DNA from: Manis javanica
Taxonomy: Eukaryota; Chordata; Mammalia; Pholidota; Manidae
Assembly: GCF_040802235.1 (NCBI RefSeq)
Contig: NC_133174.1
Location: 133,539,213 to 133,603,212, forward strand
Direction of reading: 5' to 3'
DNA length: 64,000 nt
Each line of letters opens with the position of its first letter. The stretch's first letter is position 1. Positions 36,561-49,684 of this stretch are shown piece by piece. Below the pieces are notes generated by a model, which saw only the letters and a list, made by a program, of their open reading frames with translations, had not been told where the DNA came from and did not search any database. The position numbers were made by a program, and so were the translations under genes.

Positions 36561-37303
36561 TTCAGATGCCCATGACGAGTATGTGAAAGCACCCATTATC
36601 CACATCCTGTTCTACTGGGTTTCATCGACCTTTTCAACTGAATGGTATGGTTGAGGATAATTGCATTTCGCTATTATTGAATTTGCATGGTCCTGACTGC
36701 CAGTGACATAAGTATCTTTTCACTCACTTGTTCTTTCAGGCAAGAAATATTTATTGAGTGACATGGCGAAAACAAAAGTGACCAAGATTCCTCTTCATTG
36801 GGTAGAATACTTAAGTTTATTAAATAGCTTTCTCTCATCTTTTGTGAATGAATCATTCACATATTTTTTTATTTTTTTCTACTTTTTAAAATCTTTTTCT
36901 TACTGTGTATTGAATCTTCTTTGTATTCTAGGAATATTGCCCTTTTCCTATGTTATGCAATGTTAATATTTCCGCAAGCCTTTGACATACAGAAGTTTAA
37001 AATTTTTAGGCAGCCAAATTTGTCAAATGGAGTCATATCTCATTCTGGCAGATAACTAACTAAAGTATCATGATATAATAATATAACAGAAAACTACAAC
37101 AGAATGATACAATGTGATATGATATGATGGAGTAAGAGAATATAATGAACATATGTGATTCTTCTGCTCCACTGAAAAGATAGAACAAGTATAAATAAGC
37201 TGCAACTATCTATGTCCTCAACTCCTAGGACATCCAAATGCTTTCTTATCTCCAAGCACCATTTTGAATTTTTATCATTCCCTTCTTATTTTTTTTAAAG
37301 ATA
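36561..37303. other. No recognised feature
   Basis: AT-rich DNA before the Tigger pair. Two open frames of 60 and 70 codons overlap at 36674-36966 with no known domain. Confidence 0.4.
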
Positions 37304-38680
37304 CGGTTGTTCTCCATTCTTCCTGGATTCTCTATTTGTGAAATTGCCTACTCACCAAAAGTTATTTGTAACCCCAAAATCAATACTTGAGGCTCTTTTG
37401 CAGTCATGTGCAGAGTGATGAAAAATTTGAGTCACGTGATACAAATATTCTCATCTGAAGCCGAACAAGGAGATGCTCTGCCTTCTTGTTTCAGCTCTCA
37501 TAACTGTAAATGGTATCCTTTTTGCAGTCTATTTACCATCACCTTTTTTTGTATTTTTGTGCTTTGTAGTGGTGATTTTGCTGTTTAAAGTGGCCCCAAG
37601 CACAGTGCTCAAATGGTGTCTTCTGTTCCTAAGTGCAAGAAGACAGGGAACATAAGTGCTCTACAGAGAACATAAGTATCTTAGATAACCTTTGTTCAGG
37701 CATGACTTGTGCTGTTGCTGTGAGTTCAAAGTTAATGAATCGACAATACATTACATCCAGAATAAAATAGAGGAAATTCGTTGATCTGTACACAAGGCTG
37801 CTCTGGAAAGTGCGAAGTAATGTCTTTTATGGATGGTGAAGTTACGGAAAAGATAGAAAAATAGCTAAATTTGTAGATCCATGATATAATGCCTGATGAA
37901 ATAAAAGCATAGTACACAACATCATTATGAGGCTGAAAGCCAAATAAATTTACAGTCACATTACCCAGGGTCAGGAAAATGTTAACCCCTTTGGATAATG
38001 TTTCATTATAAAGAAATAGTGTGTAAATTATTTGAAGAAATCTAGATCAAATAAGTAGTCTTTAAACAGAAGCATACATACATGGTTATGGATTGATCAC
38101 TTGATGAAACATTGTGACCAGAGGCTTGAAGGAACCTGACCCTGTAACTCTCCTAGGAGCAATGGTTCAATATTTGCTAATTCAGTGTTTGTAGTAACTT
38201 TGTAGAACATAAATACAGGCATGCCTTGTTTTATTGTACTTTGCTTTATTGCACTTCACAGATGTTGCATTTTTACAAATTGAAGGTCTGTGGCTTTCAT
38301 TGAGCAAGTCTGTTGGTGTGATTTTTCCATTTGTGTCTCTATCTCATATTTTTGTAATTCTTGCAATATTTCAAACATTTTCATTACTATTATATTGGTT
38401 AGGATAATCTATGATAAGTGATCTTGGATGTTACTATTGTTAACTGTTTTGGGGCACCATGAACCATGCCCATATAAGATGGTGAACTTAATTGATAAAT
38501 TGTGTTATCACTGTTCCACCGACCGGCTATTCCATCTTTCTCTGTTTCTTTGGGCCTCCCTATTTTCTGAGACGCAATATTAAAATTTATTTTATTGTGA
38601 TAACTTTATTGTAGTGGTCTGGAACTCAACCCACAATATCTCTGAGATATGCCTATACCACAAATAACAAGAATCAACTG
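37304..38680 (+). mobile_element. Tigger (pogo/TcMar) DNA transposon, outer copy
   Basis: This mariner-superfamily element carries a dead transposase start. The left end (37304, 'cggttgttctccattctt') pairs with the right end 'gaatcaactg' at 38671-38680, with TA next to the left end. Inside are 'tatttgtaaccccaaaatca', 'agtggccccaagcacagtgc', 'ttgttcaggcatgactt' and, further on, 'ctcctaggagcaatggttca', in Tigger order. The transposase N-terminus keeps an 'ILDNLCSG' like helix-turn-helix stretch, interrupted by stops. A second Tigger (38216-38655) sits near its right end. Confidence 0.85.
38216..38655 (+). mobile_element. Tigger1-like element nested in the outer Tigger
   Basis: 440 bases with internal deletion, terminal inverted repeats (start caggcatgccttg, end in reverse taggcatatctcagag) and TA on each side (38214-38215 and 38656-38657). 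Inside are 'cttcacagatgttgcattt', 'caatatttcaaaca', 'ttttggggcaccatgaacc' and 'cgaccggctattcc', as in Tigger1. The outer element resumes immediately after the right TA, so the insertion is cleanly resolved. Confidence 0.88.
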
Positions 38681-41246
38681 TTAATTCCTTTTTTGTGAAT
38701 TGCCTGTTCATAGACTGCCCATTCTCCTTTTCGGCTATTTGGCTCTTACATATTCGAAAGAGCTGTTTACATATACTTGTTATGTATCCTTTACCTGCAT
38801 AAATGCAGCAAATAGCTTTCTATTTACTGTCACTTCCTTGCTCTTATTTTTATTTTAGCTTTATTGAGATATAATTAACATACAACAGTAAGTTTAAGGC
38901 ACAAATGGTGTTGATTTGATATACTTGTATATTGTAATGATTACCACTGTAGCATTACCTAACACCTCCCTTACTTCACGTAATTTCTATTTCTTTTTTG
39001 AGGTGAGAACATTTAAGATTTACTCTCCAAGTAGTTTTCAAGTATATAATCTGGTATTATTAGCTATAGTTACCATGTACATTTTATCCCCAGAACTTAT
39101 TCATCTTGTAACTGAAAGTTTGCATCCTTTGACCAGCTCATCTCATAATGGAAAGCCTGTACCCGTTGACCAACATTTCTCTATTTCCTCCATCCCCAGC
39201 TCCCAGGAACCACCATTCTATTACTGTTGCTGTGAGTTCAGCTTTTTTAGATTCCACATGTGAGATCATACAAAATTTATCTTTCTCTGTTCGACTTATC
39301 TCACTTAGCATAATGCCCTCTAGGTCCATCCATGAATGTTGTCACAAAAGCGCAAGCTTTTCTCTTTCTCATAGTTGAATAACATTCTATTATATACATA
39401 TACCACACCTTCTTTATTTATTCATTCATAATTGAACATCGATGGCATTACCAGTACATGGCTATTGTGAATTATGCTGCAATAAACATGGGAGTGCAGG
39501 TATCTCTTCAAGATCCTGATTTCATTTATTTAAATATTTACACAGAAGTGTGATTTCTTTATCATATTGTAGCTCTATTTTTAATTTTTTTATTGGACTT
39601 TCATATTGTTTCCATAGTGGCCATACCAAGTTACATTCCTACCAAACATGCACTAGAGTTTCCTTTTCTCCACATCTTTGCCAGTACTTGCCTTTTATCT
39701 TTTTGATGATAACCATTCTAACAGGTGTGAGGTGATATCCCATTGTGATTTTGATTTGTACTTCCCTGATGATTACTAGTATCAAGCAAATTTTCATGTA
39801 CTTTTTGGTCATTTGTATGTCTCCTTTGGAAAAATGTATATTAAGGTCCTTTGCACATTTTTAAATCAGATATTTGGGGGATGGGCTTTGTTGCTATTGA
39901 GTTGTATGAGTTCTTTATATATTTTGGATATTAACCTTTTATCAGAGATATGTTTTAAAAATATATTCTTACATTCCCTTGTAAAATATTAGTTAGCTGG
40001 ATATGGAAGGGCTTAATTTTGGGCTCTTGATTCTGTTCCATTGGCCTATGTGTGTACTTTTATACAAGGACCATACTGTTTTGATTACCATAGATTTGTA
40101 GTATAGTTTGAAATCAGAAAATGTCAAACTTCCAGCTTTGTTCTTCTTCCTCAGGACTACATTTGCTATTCAGGGTCTTTAAGGATTCCATACAATTTAG
40201 GGTAGTTTTTTTCTATTTCTGTGAAAAATGCCATTGGAATTTTGATAAGGATTGCATTGAATCTATAGATTACTTTGGGTGGTATGAACATTTTAACAAA
40301 ATTAATTTTTCCAGTACATGAACATGGGACATTTTTCCATTTGTTTGAGCCTTCTTCAATTTCTTTCATCAAACTCTTGAACTTTTCTGTGTACAGATCT
40401 TTCACTTCCTGGGTTAAATTTATTCCTAAGCATTTTATTGCTTTCATGCTTTTGTGAGTTCTATTTTCTTTATTTCTAGTTCAGATATTTCATTGTATGT
40501 TGATTTTTTGTCCTGCAACCTTACTAAATTCATTGATTAGTACTAACAGTTTTTTGGTGGATTCATTAGTATTTCCTGTATAGAAGATACTGTCATCTGC
40601 AAACAGAGACAATTTTACTTCTTTCTTTCCAGTTAGGATGCTTTTTATTCCTTTTACTTGCCTAATTGCTCTAGCTAGGACTACCAGTACTGTGTAAATG
40701 ATGGGACTTGGAACACTTGTCTTATTCCTGATCTTAGAGGGAAATCTTTCACTCTTTCACCATTGAGTCTGATGTCAGCTACACGTTTGTCATAAATGGC
40801 CTTTATTATATTGAGGTATGTTCCTTTTATAGCCAATTTGCTGAGAGTTTTCATGAAAGGATGTGGGGGTTTTTTGTTTTCTCTTTCATCTCTTACTTAT
40901 TTTAATAATTTTTCTTAGTCCAGCTATTGATTTCTCAAATTTGTTTATCTTTTCAAAAACTCAGCTCTTAGTATTGATCTTTTCTATTGTTTTTCTGGTT
41001 TCTATTTCATTTATTTCTGCTCTGATCTTTTTTATTTCTTTCCTTATGCTTACCTTGAGCTTAGTTTGTTCTTGTTTTTCTAGTTCCTTGAGGTGTAAAG
41101 TTAGGTTGTGTGAGATGTTTCTTTTTTTTTAATGTAGGCATTCATCACTATGAACTTCCCTCTTGGACCTGCTTTGGCTGCGTCTTATAGGTTTTAGTAT
41201 ATTGTGTTTCCAGTTCAACTTGTTTCAAGATTTTTTTTTGCTTGTC

Positions 41247-42432
41247 CTTTTTTTTTGGTATCATTAATCTACAATTACATGAGGAACATTATGTTTACTA
41301 GACCCCCATTACCAAGCCCCTCCCACAAACCCCCCCACAGTCACTGTCCATCAGCATAGCAAGATGCTGTAGAATCTCTACTTGTCTTCTCTGTGTTGTA
41401 CAGCCCTCCCCGTGTCCCCACACACATTATACATGCTAATCGTAATGCCCCCTTTCTTTCCCCCCCCACTTATCCCTCCCTTCCCACCCATCCTCCCCAG
41501 TCCCCTTCCCTTTGGTAACTGTTAGTCCATTCTTGGGTTCTGTAAGTCTGCTGCTGTTTTGTTCCTTCAGTTTTTTTCTTTGTTTTTATACCTCACAGAT
41601 GAGTGAAATCATTTGATACTTGTCTTTCTCTGCCTGGCTTATTTCACTGAGCATAATACCCTCTAGCTCCATCCATGTTGTTGCAAATGGTAGGATTTGT
41701 TTTCTTCTTATGGCTGAATAATATTCCATTGTGTATATGTGTCACATGTTCTTTATCCATTCATCTACTGATGGACACTTAGGTTGCTTCCATTTCTTGG
41801 CTATTGTAAAGAGTGCTGCGATAAACATAGGGGTGCATCTGTCTTTTTCAAACTGGGATGCTGCATTCTTAGGGTCAATTCCTAGGAGTAGAATTCCTGG
41901 ATCAAATGGTATTTCTATTTTGAGTTTTTTCAGGAACCTCCATACTGCTTTCCACAATGGTTGAACTAATTTACATTCCCACCAGCAGTGTAGGAGGGTT
42001 CCCCTTTCTCTGCAACCTCGCCAACATTTGTTGTTGTTTGTCTTTTGGATGGTGGCGATCCTTACTGGTGTGAGGTGATATCTTATTGTGGTTTTAATTA
42101 GCATTTCTCTGATGACTAGCGATGTGGAGCATCTTTTCATGTGTCTGTTGGCCATCTGAATTTCTTCTTTGGAGAGCTGTCTGTTCAGCTCCCCTGCCCA
42201 TTTTTTAATTGGATTATTTGCTTTTTGTTTGTTGAGGTGTGTGAGCTCTTTATATATTTTGGATGTCAACCCTTTATCGGATCTGTCATTTATGAATATA
42301 TTCTCCCATACTGTAGGATGCCATTTTGTTCTATTGGTGGTATCCTTTGCTCTACGTAAGCTTTTCAGCTTAATATAGTCCCACTTGTTCATTTTTGCTT
42401 TTATTTCCCTTGCTCGGGGAGACATGTTCATA
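41247..42432 (-). mobile_element. Young 5'-truncated L1 nested in the old L1
   Basis: About 1.2 kb covering the C-terminal part of ORF2 and the 3' UTR. The duplication tttgcttgtc stands at 41237-41246 and 42433-42442, and the old L1 continues across the gap. Its sequence is very close to the matching part of the plus-strand copy at 59947-62304, so both belong to one young subfamily. Confidence 0.9.
41742..42431 (-). pseudogene. L1 ORF2 C-terminal part, 229 codons open
   Basis: This is the longest open frame of the window, and its product is the C-terminal segment of L1 ORF2p. It starts at the truncation point ([16 protein letters not shown]) and includes the Cys-rich stretch [16 protein letters not shown], thought to help RNA binding. 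It ends at a stop where the sister copy at 61777-61779 has a Trp codon, so one G-to-A change removed the last 45-50 residues. There is no promoter or start of its own. Confidence 0.85.
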
Positions 42433-45400
42433 TTTGCTTGTCTTTTGATTCCTTCTTTAACCCAGTGATTGTTTAGGATTATATTGTGTAATTTTCACAT
42501 ATTAATGAATTTCCCAGCTTTCTTCATGTTATTGATTTCTAATTTCATATCTTTGTAGTCAGAAAAGATACTTGGTATGATTTCGATCTGAAATTTGTTA
42601 AGACTTGTTTTGTGACCTAACATACTTATTCTGGAGAATGTTCTATGTGCAATTGAGAATAATTTATATACTACTGCTCTTGGGTGGATGTTCTGTGTAT
42701 GTCTCAGTCCCATTTGGTCTAAAGAAGAGTTCAAGACCAATGTTTCTTTACTGATTTTATGTCTAAATGATCTATCTATTGTTGAAACTGGGATAGTAAA
42801 GCCCCCTACTATTATTATAGTATTGTATAGTATGATGATCTATTCCTTCCTTCAGATCTGTTAGTATTTGCTTAATATATTTAGGCACTCTAATTTTTGG
42901 TGTAGATACATTTATGATTCTTATAGCTTCTTGTTGAATTGACTCCTTTATATCACTTTATAATAACCTTCTTTGTCTCTTGTTACCATTCTTTATTTAA
43001 AATCTGTCTGATGTAAGTAGAGCTACCCATTCTTTTTGTTTCCATTTGCATGGATATCCTTCACTTGGAGACTATTTGTATCATGAAAGCTGAACTAAGT
43101 CTCTTGTGAGCAGCATACAGTGGGGTATATGTTCCATTTGGTGGGAGAACTTAATCCATTTTTATTTGGTGGTAATTATTGACAGGTAAAGACTTACTAA
43201 TGCCATCGTATTAACTTTTTTTCTGGCTGTTTTATAGTTCCCCTGTTCTTTTCCTTCTCTCTTTGTCCCTTCCTTTTTGAGTGATGATTTTCCATAGTGG
43301 TATTCCTAGTTTCCCTTCTTTTATCTTTTGTGAATCTACTATAGGTTTTTGCTTTGTGGGTACCATGAGGCTTACATAAAATATATACAGACAATAATCT
43401 ATTTTATGCTGATAACAACTTCAATCAATGAAAAACTCTACCTTTTACTCTCCCTCCTTTTATGTTTTTGATTTCACAATTTACCTCCTTTTAAATTGCA
43501 TATTTATTAGCAAATAATTATAGGTACAGTTAAGTTTAATGCTTTTGTCTTTTAACCTTCATACTAGATTTAAGTGGTTAACACACCACTTTATTACGTG
43601 TTAGAGTATTCTGAATTTTACTATATACTTAACTTTATCAGGGCATTGTGTATTATCATATGTTTTCATATTACTAAGCAGAATCCATTCATTTCAACTT
43701 GAATAACTCCTTTCAGCAATTCTTGGAAGGCAGGTCCAGTTGTGATGACTTCCCTCAGCTTTTATTTACCTGGGAACGTCTTCATCTCTCCTTCATTTCT
43801 GAAGGATAACTTTGCCAGATAGGGTATTATTTATATAAAAGTTTTTTTTCTTTCATCAGTTTGAATATATTATCCCACTGTTTTCTAACCTGCAAGGTTT
43901 CTACTGAGAAATTTGTTAGTAATCTTATGAGGTTCTCTTATAAGTTTCAAGATTCTTCCTTTTACTGCTTAAAATCCCTGTTTGTTTTTTGATTTTTGAC
44001 AATTTTATTATACTGTGTCTTGGAAAATATCTCTTTATGTTGAATTTGTTTGACCTATGAGATTAACAGACCTGTATATCCAAATATCTCCCCAGATTTG
44101 GAAAATTCATCCATTATTTCTTTAAATAATTTCTGAACCACTTCTCCCTCTTTTCTCTTTCTGGAACTCCAATAATTCACAAATTAATTATTTTGATAGT
44201 ATCCCATAGATCAATTAGGCTTTCTTCACTCATTTCCTTTCTGTTTTCTTTGTTCTGCTATGTTGAATAATTTCAAAGATCCTTACTTCTGTCTCAGATT
44301 TTTTCTTCTGTTAGATCCATTCTGCTGTTGTTGCTCTCTATTGCATTTTTCATTTCATCCATTGTATTCTTCAGCTCCAGAATTTGTTTGATCTTTTTAT
44401 GATTCCTATCCCTTTGTTAAGCTTCTTATTTTGTTAATGAATTATTTTCCTTATTTCTTTCTGTTTTTTCATAGCTCACTGAGTTCCTTAAGGATTTTGA
44501 ATTATTTATCAGGTAAATCACAGATCTCTGTCTTTGGGGTTGGTTACTGGAAGATTATTGTGATGCTTTTGTGGTGTAATGTTTCCCTGATTTTTCACAT
44601 TCCTTGAAGTTTTGTGTTGCTGTCTTAACATTTCAAGTAGCAGTTACCTCTTCCAGTTTTTACTTACAGCCTTCAAGAATGGAATGCCTTCTGCCAGTCT
44701 TGTGGTATTCTGAGGTTGTCTCACACCTTCTTCTCCTCAGACCTGCTCCACACCTCTTGCTCCTGCCTGTGGCAGAACTCTTAAACTTGTATGTCCTTTA
44801 TGGATCCTGCTATGTTCCAAGTGGGTGCTGACAGACTCTTTTTTGTTTTCCCAAAAATGGCACTGAAGTTCAAGTCTGTGATCTCTTTTTGGCTGCAGAT
44901 TTGGGCCAGCTCTTTGTGTATGTTCACTAGCCATCCACCAAAGCTCTCTCTCACTGCCACAATTGAGAATGCTGGCCATGGGGTAGGGGTATTTAGGAAT
45001 GAGCTGTTCTGAACACTGGAGGTGCTCATGGGCCTATTGTGGGCATGTGGGGGTGAGGTGTTCCCATTGGCTCGTGGTAAGTTTCCTGATAGAGTCTCTG
45101 ATGTAGGTACTAAGACCTGCATGTTGTTAATGCCCTCTGAGAATACTATCTGCCACTTCCCAAGCATCTTCCTATTCCCCAGTCATGCAGCTCATGATTC
45201 TGTGCTCTGGATGGTGTGAGAGATTAATCGATCTCCTTTTCAGCATCCTGCACAGTTGGGGAAGCCAGGAGCTCACACATTCTCACTTTCCCCTGTGAGA
45301 GAAGTCACACTGCAAGAATGTTTCTCTTTGCCCCTAAGCTGTGCCACCTGGGAGAATGGGTGTTGCAGGTAAAGTCAAGCTGTTCTACTAATCCTCTCCA

Positions 45401-45779
45401 GTATGTCCAAAGTCATATTTTTGTTCCAGTGATGTGCTGCAACTTTTCCTCTGGAAACCTGGACTTCCACAAAGACTCTCCCATCTATGAGTGATTGTCT
45501 AAGACAGGAATTTATGGGGGTTATTGGACAATGGCTGAAAAGAACTGGAGCTGGTTCACAGGCCACTGCAGAGTCTACAGCCAGGACCAAGGTCTTTATG
45601 ACTATTACCTGATCCATAGATGGGTGAGACTCCACAGTCCCCTAGTACATGTTGCTGGATCCCATAGTTCCCACAAAGGCTCTTTGATTTGTGGATGGAT
45701 GCCAAATTACTTTTGTTGCAGGGAATGACAAAACAAAGATCATCTTACTTCACCATGATGCTGGCACCAATCCTTGCCC

Positions 45780-46190
45780 ATATTTTTTATGATGCTTTTT
45801 ATCATACAGAAGTATTAATTTCATGTAGATGAATTTCTGACTACTATCATCTATTCATGTGTTGTTCTGTATCTTCTTGAAGAAATCATTGCCTACCTCT
45901 AGGTCATTTAATAGTCTTGTATATTATTGTTTAATAATTTTGAAGACATGTTTTTATCATTTAAATCTCTAATCCATCTATAATTACTGCTTGTAATAGG
46001 TGAAAAATATAATTTTATTTTTTAGATGGATAACCGTTTGCTCAGCACCATTTATTGAGTAGCCTATCTTTTCTGCATTGACTTGTTATAAACTCTTTCA
46101 TATATCACTTCTATATATTTATGTGTCTTTATTCTCTGAGTTCCCAATTCTATTGTAAAGACCTCTCTGTAAAAATAACAAGTTTTACAT
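45780..46190 (-). mobile_element. Very old L1 ORF2 fragment, minus strand
   Basis: The words 'tctctaatccatctataatt', 'gatggataaccgtttgctca', 'gcaccatttattgagtagc' and 'gagttcccaattctattgt' follow the reverse of L1M ORF2. It lies just outside the 5' end of the larger L1 and is more diverged. Confidence 0.6.
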
Positions 46191-47764
46191 GTTTTGTATA
46201 TAAATATTAGTAATTGCATAATTAGAGGATGTCTACAAACCTTTTAATAATGGCTATAAACGAAAAGGAAAATGGAACTTAGAGACAGATGTTGAAAAGG
46301 GTAGACATGAAGAACTTTTAAATTTTACTTCAAATTTTGCTCTATTGCTTGAATTCTAAGTAATAAGCATATACTCATTTATTATATGCAAAATTAAAAA
46401 AAATAAATTTGAAGAGTATATATACCCAATTTTTAACAATACCTACTCTGGATCACAGTGTTTCCGGTGATTTTTTATTTATTTTTCATTTTGTTTAATT
46501 GCATTTTGTAATTATAGATTGATCATGTATTAATGATAATGTTTAAGGACAAAAATAATTTTTTTTCTTTAAAAATGGCAAAAATGTCTATCAAGAGTAT
46601 TGTTTAAATTTTTTGAAGTTTTATATAATTTGTACAAATTTAAACTACAGTATAAACAAATTAGTTAAGTCTCACTTTGGAGCAAGGTGACTGGTAGACA
46701 AAAAAGAGACTTTTCACTTAATCCCTTTTGTGCCTTTTTCTATTTGCACGTATCAGTTATTTATAAAAATAAAATTACACACAAATACAAAAAAAATAAC
46801 AAGTTTTAAAAATATGTCTTAGTATCTTTTAAGATGTATCTCCCTACTTTATTGCTCTCTTATTGTCATCATTGCCATCATTGATATATTTTCCATCTTG
46901 CCCTTCTTCTCTCCTCTTTTTTCTATTCTCTGAAAATGACCATATGAATTTGGACTTTTTCTCCTTTGCCTGTACAGTAGATGTCATTACAAAAACTATC
47001 TAGGCCTCTTTGGGTTTTATTTTTTGTTTTTATTTGTTTTGTTCTCTTTTCTTGATATTGCTTTCAATGAGATGCAATAGTTTTATTTCCCCTTATCATT
47101 CCAAACTTCCAACAAGCTTCCAATACGCTCTTTTGGACTTAAAACACTGGAAGTTTATTACTCCGGCCTACTCAGTGCTTTGTGATTCGGCTATGTTTCT
47201 GGGCCCCAGAGATATATGTATTACATTTTTTAGACTGGGTATGTCTATATTTTTGTTTTATTTTAGTCTGTCATTGCTTATGAATGGAATACATGTGTAA
47301 ATGCATAAATTCCCTGAGCCATATTGACCAGAAGTTTGATATATCTCTTTTATTTAGAAAAATACTATCCTTCTACAATACTGGTTAAGTATCAGGAAAC
47401 TATGGCCAACCATAGGTCCCTTCTGTTAAAATATTAATTATTTATCCCAGGAATGGGCACCTTTTAGACTAAACTATGGGTATAGATGCATTTAATAAGT
47501 TGCTAATACTGTTGGTACATATGGAGAACCATGTACTTAAGAAAGGAGGGGGAAAGATATTCAGCAATAATTAACAGGGTGCCAAGGAGAGTACATGAGA
47601 AAGAGCTAGTTGTCTGTCATCCTGTTATGATTTTCATTCTGTATATATTAAGTGATATCCTAAGAGAACAAGTTGATCACTCCCAAGAAGGATTTCTTCA
47701 TAAAAGAACACTTTCCAGAATGATAGCAACAAGTCAGATGAGAGCAAACTCAATATAATAACCA
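46191..47764. other. AT-rich DNA, possibly with old L1 tails
   Basis: Two short stretches (46440-46560 and 46660-46790) look like worn LINE 3' ends, by words such as 'cacgtatcagttatttataa', but too weakly for a call. The remainder shows no gene or named repeat. A 96-codon plus-strand frame (47010-47300) and a 75-codon one (47531-47758) have no domain. Confidence 0.35.
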
Positions 47765-48020
47765 AAGTTCATAACCATCTAAGACACAAGAATTCCACCT
47801 TCAGGAATCTACTATAAATAAATAGAGATGTGACAACAAAAAATATTTGAAAAAGGCATCTGTCACATCAGATATAAAAAATTAGAAACCATATAAATGA
47901 CTCAAAAGAAGGGATACATAGAACAAATCACACTGCATCCATGAGTAGAGTATTTTTGAGTCCAAAAAAAGATACACCAAGAAAGCCTATTCAGGTATTA
48001 TATATAAAAGGGCAATTACA
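47765..48020 (+). mobile_element. Old L1 3'-region fragment, plus strand
   Basis: 'agaattccaccttcaggaat', then 'ctactataaataaatagaga', 'ggcatctgtcacatcagata' and 'aattagaaaccatataaatg' keep the order of an L1M/HAL1 3' region ('aattccac-tc-aggaat ... ggaaacaacctaaatg'). Confidence 0.5.
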
Positions 48021-48049
48021 AAAATAGCAATAAAAATAACAGTAACCAC

Positions 48050-48245
48050 AACTAACATTTACTGAGCACCTGCTATGTGCCAGGGACTGTGCCAAGTGCC
48101 TTACATTTATTCATTTAAATCTCACAACTCCCCTTTCAGATAGGAAAAATTATTTTCCCCATTTAAAAACTGAGGAATCTGAGACTTATTGAAGTTACAT
48201 GATTTGATTGACATCATACAGCCAGTAATAGTAGGGCTATGGTTA
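48050..48245 (-). repeat. MIR element, minus strand
   Basis: The reverse of MIR is read in order: 'gagcacctgctatgtgccag', 'gactgtgccaagtgcctta', 'catttaaatctcacaac', 'ttttccccatttaaaaactg' and 'catacagccagtaatag'. Confidence 0.85.
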
Positions 48246-49280
48246 ATGAGTATACATGTGTGTACGTCATGTGCATGTGATATGTGTGTGTGCATGTAAC
48301 ATGTGGGAAAGATGACTGGAAGGAAATGCACCAAAATATTAAAAGATCATTATACTTAGTTGATTGTTTTATTTTCCTCATATAGACATAGATGTGGTGG
48401 ATGCGTATGTGTCTGTGAATGTACATGTGTAAATATCTATGTATATTTTCCATATTACCTATAGTGGGCATAGATGTCCCTCATAATCAGAAATGAAAAT
48501 TACTATAAATATTCTATGACCTTTACCCACCTGTTTCTTTGCTTTGACCTCATTGGTGTGGCCCAAGATATAGGAAGGAATCTTTAGTGAAATCTCATTG
48601 TCTTTTTTAGGATGACAGGGAGGTCAACAAAATAGTCATGATTGAATTTGCCATGGATGTTATTAAACCTGCTGTTCTTCATAAGGCGTGTGTGTACAAG
48701 TGCATGCATAGAAGCAAGCTAATGAATTTTAATTGAGCATTCCACATTCTAAATGCCATCCATGCGAATACAGCATTATAGTATGCTGCAAAAAAGCAAC
48801 TTCTGAGGTAAAGAGATGAGACAGTAAGTGGCACTATAAATATGAAGATGAATTTGATAGACTAGAATGTAAATGAAATGTATTATGGTATAAAGTGAAG
48901 TGGAAACTAGTAATACAATAAGACACAGGAATGCTAAGGGCTTTGTGATAGGGGTTTGAACATACATGATATTATTAAGGAGTAGCCCAGGTTTGGTCTC
49001 CTGGTATATTCATACAATTATGAGGAATCATGCATCCTTACTCACCCACTGTGTCCCATTTATCACCTGAATAATCCTTTATAATATTACGCCAGGACAA
49101 AATAAAATGATCAGATGAGAAAGTCTGTGTTCTTCTCATCCCTTTACTGTGCAATGTTCTACAAATATTAGACTGTTTTGTTATATTTAGAATTTCTAGC
49201 TCATTATAAAGGAGGTGTCTCCAAATGTTTGGATGAGATTACAGTGCTTCAGGAAAGAGAGTTATGTCTTCAGAGAGGTG
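48246..49280. other. No recognised feature apart from a TG-rich patch
   Basis: 48250-48305 is an irregular TG/CATG-rich patch. The rest shows no gene or named repeat. Confidence 0.4.
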
Positions 49281-49362
49281 TTGGTCCTCTTGAGGATATT
49301 TCTTTCCGTGGTGACAGTCAATTGGTCCTCTTGAGGATATTTCTTTCCGTGGTGACAGTCAA
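49281..49362 (+). repeat. Perfect 41-bp tandem duplication
   Basis: Two identical adjacent units of 41 bases, 49281-49321 and 49322-49362, each starting ttggtcctcttgagg and ending gtgacagtcaa. There is no mismatch between them. The unit is not a multiple of three and shifts the frame of the 87-codon open stretch around it. Confidence 0.97.
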
Positions 49363-49684
49363 TCCACTATTTGTGAGAGTACCCTACCAAGACCAAGATG
49401 TCTTATTGATTGTTCAGCTGATGCTCTACAGAACTTACTAGGTGCCCAAGGTGTATGCTCTAACCCTTATTACTTTCTAGGACTTATTTACACATTTCCA
49501 TGTGCTTTCTCAACTGTATGAGGTGTTCTGAACTGCATATTTCCTACTAGCACTCCAATAATACCTGCCCCACCATCTGGATAGACAGCCATTTACTTGC
49601 TTGACCACCAGCTGACCTATCATACTCACTGAGGTGATAAGAGGAGAATAAAAGTTGAGAAGTGTTGGCTATACATTAGCCTTT
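49363..49684. other. No recognised feature
   Basis: Nothing is recognised between the tandem duplication and the transposon-like fragment. Confidence 0.35.

Larger units (their letters stand above)
38848..45768 (-). mobile_element. Old near full-length L1 (L1MA-like), minus strand, split
   Basis: Its 3' end is at 38848 and its 5' end near 45768, related to the L1 at 2880-9094. The order on minus is 5' UTR (45768-about 44600, with 'tttggcatccatccacaaat'), ORF1 remnant (about 44600-43600), ORF2 remnant (about 43400-39900) and 3' UTR. The RT active site is visible around 40583-40610 (FADD in reverse). A young L1 is inserted at 41247-42432, and without it the element is about 5.7 kb. Stops and frameshifts are everywhere; the longest own frame is 93 codons (40166-40447). 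Confidence 0.85.

Noticed and set aside
41742..42431. 229-codon frame as a possible host gene
   Set aside because: The product is the C-terminal part of L1 ORF2p, inside a truncated L1 with target-site duplications.
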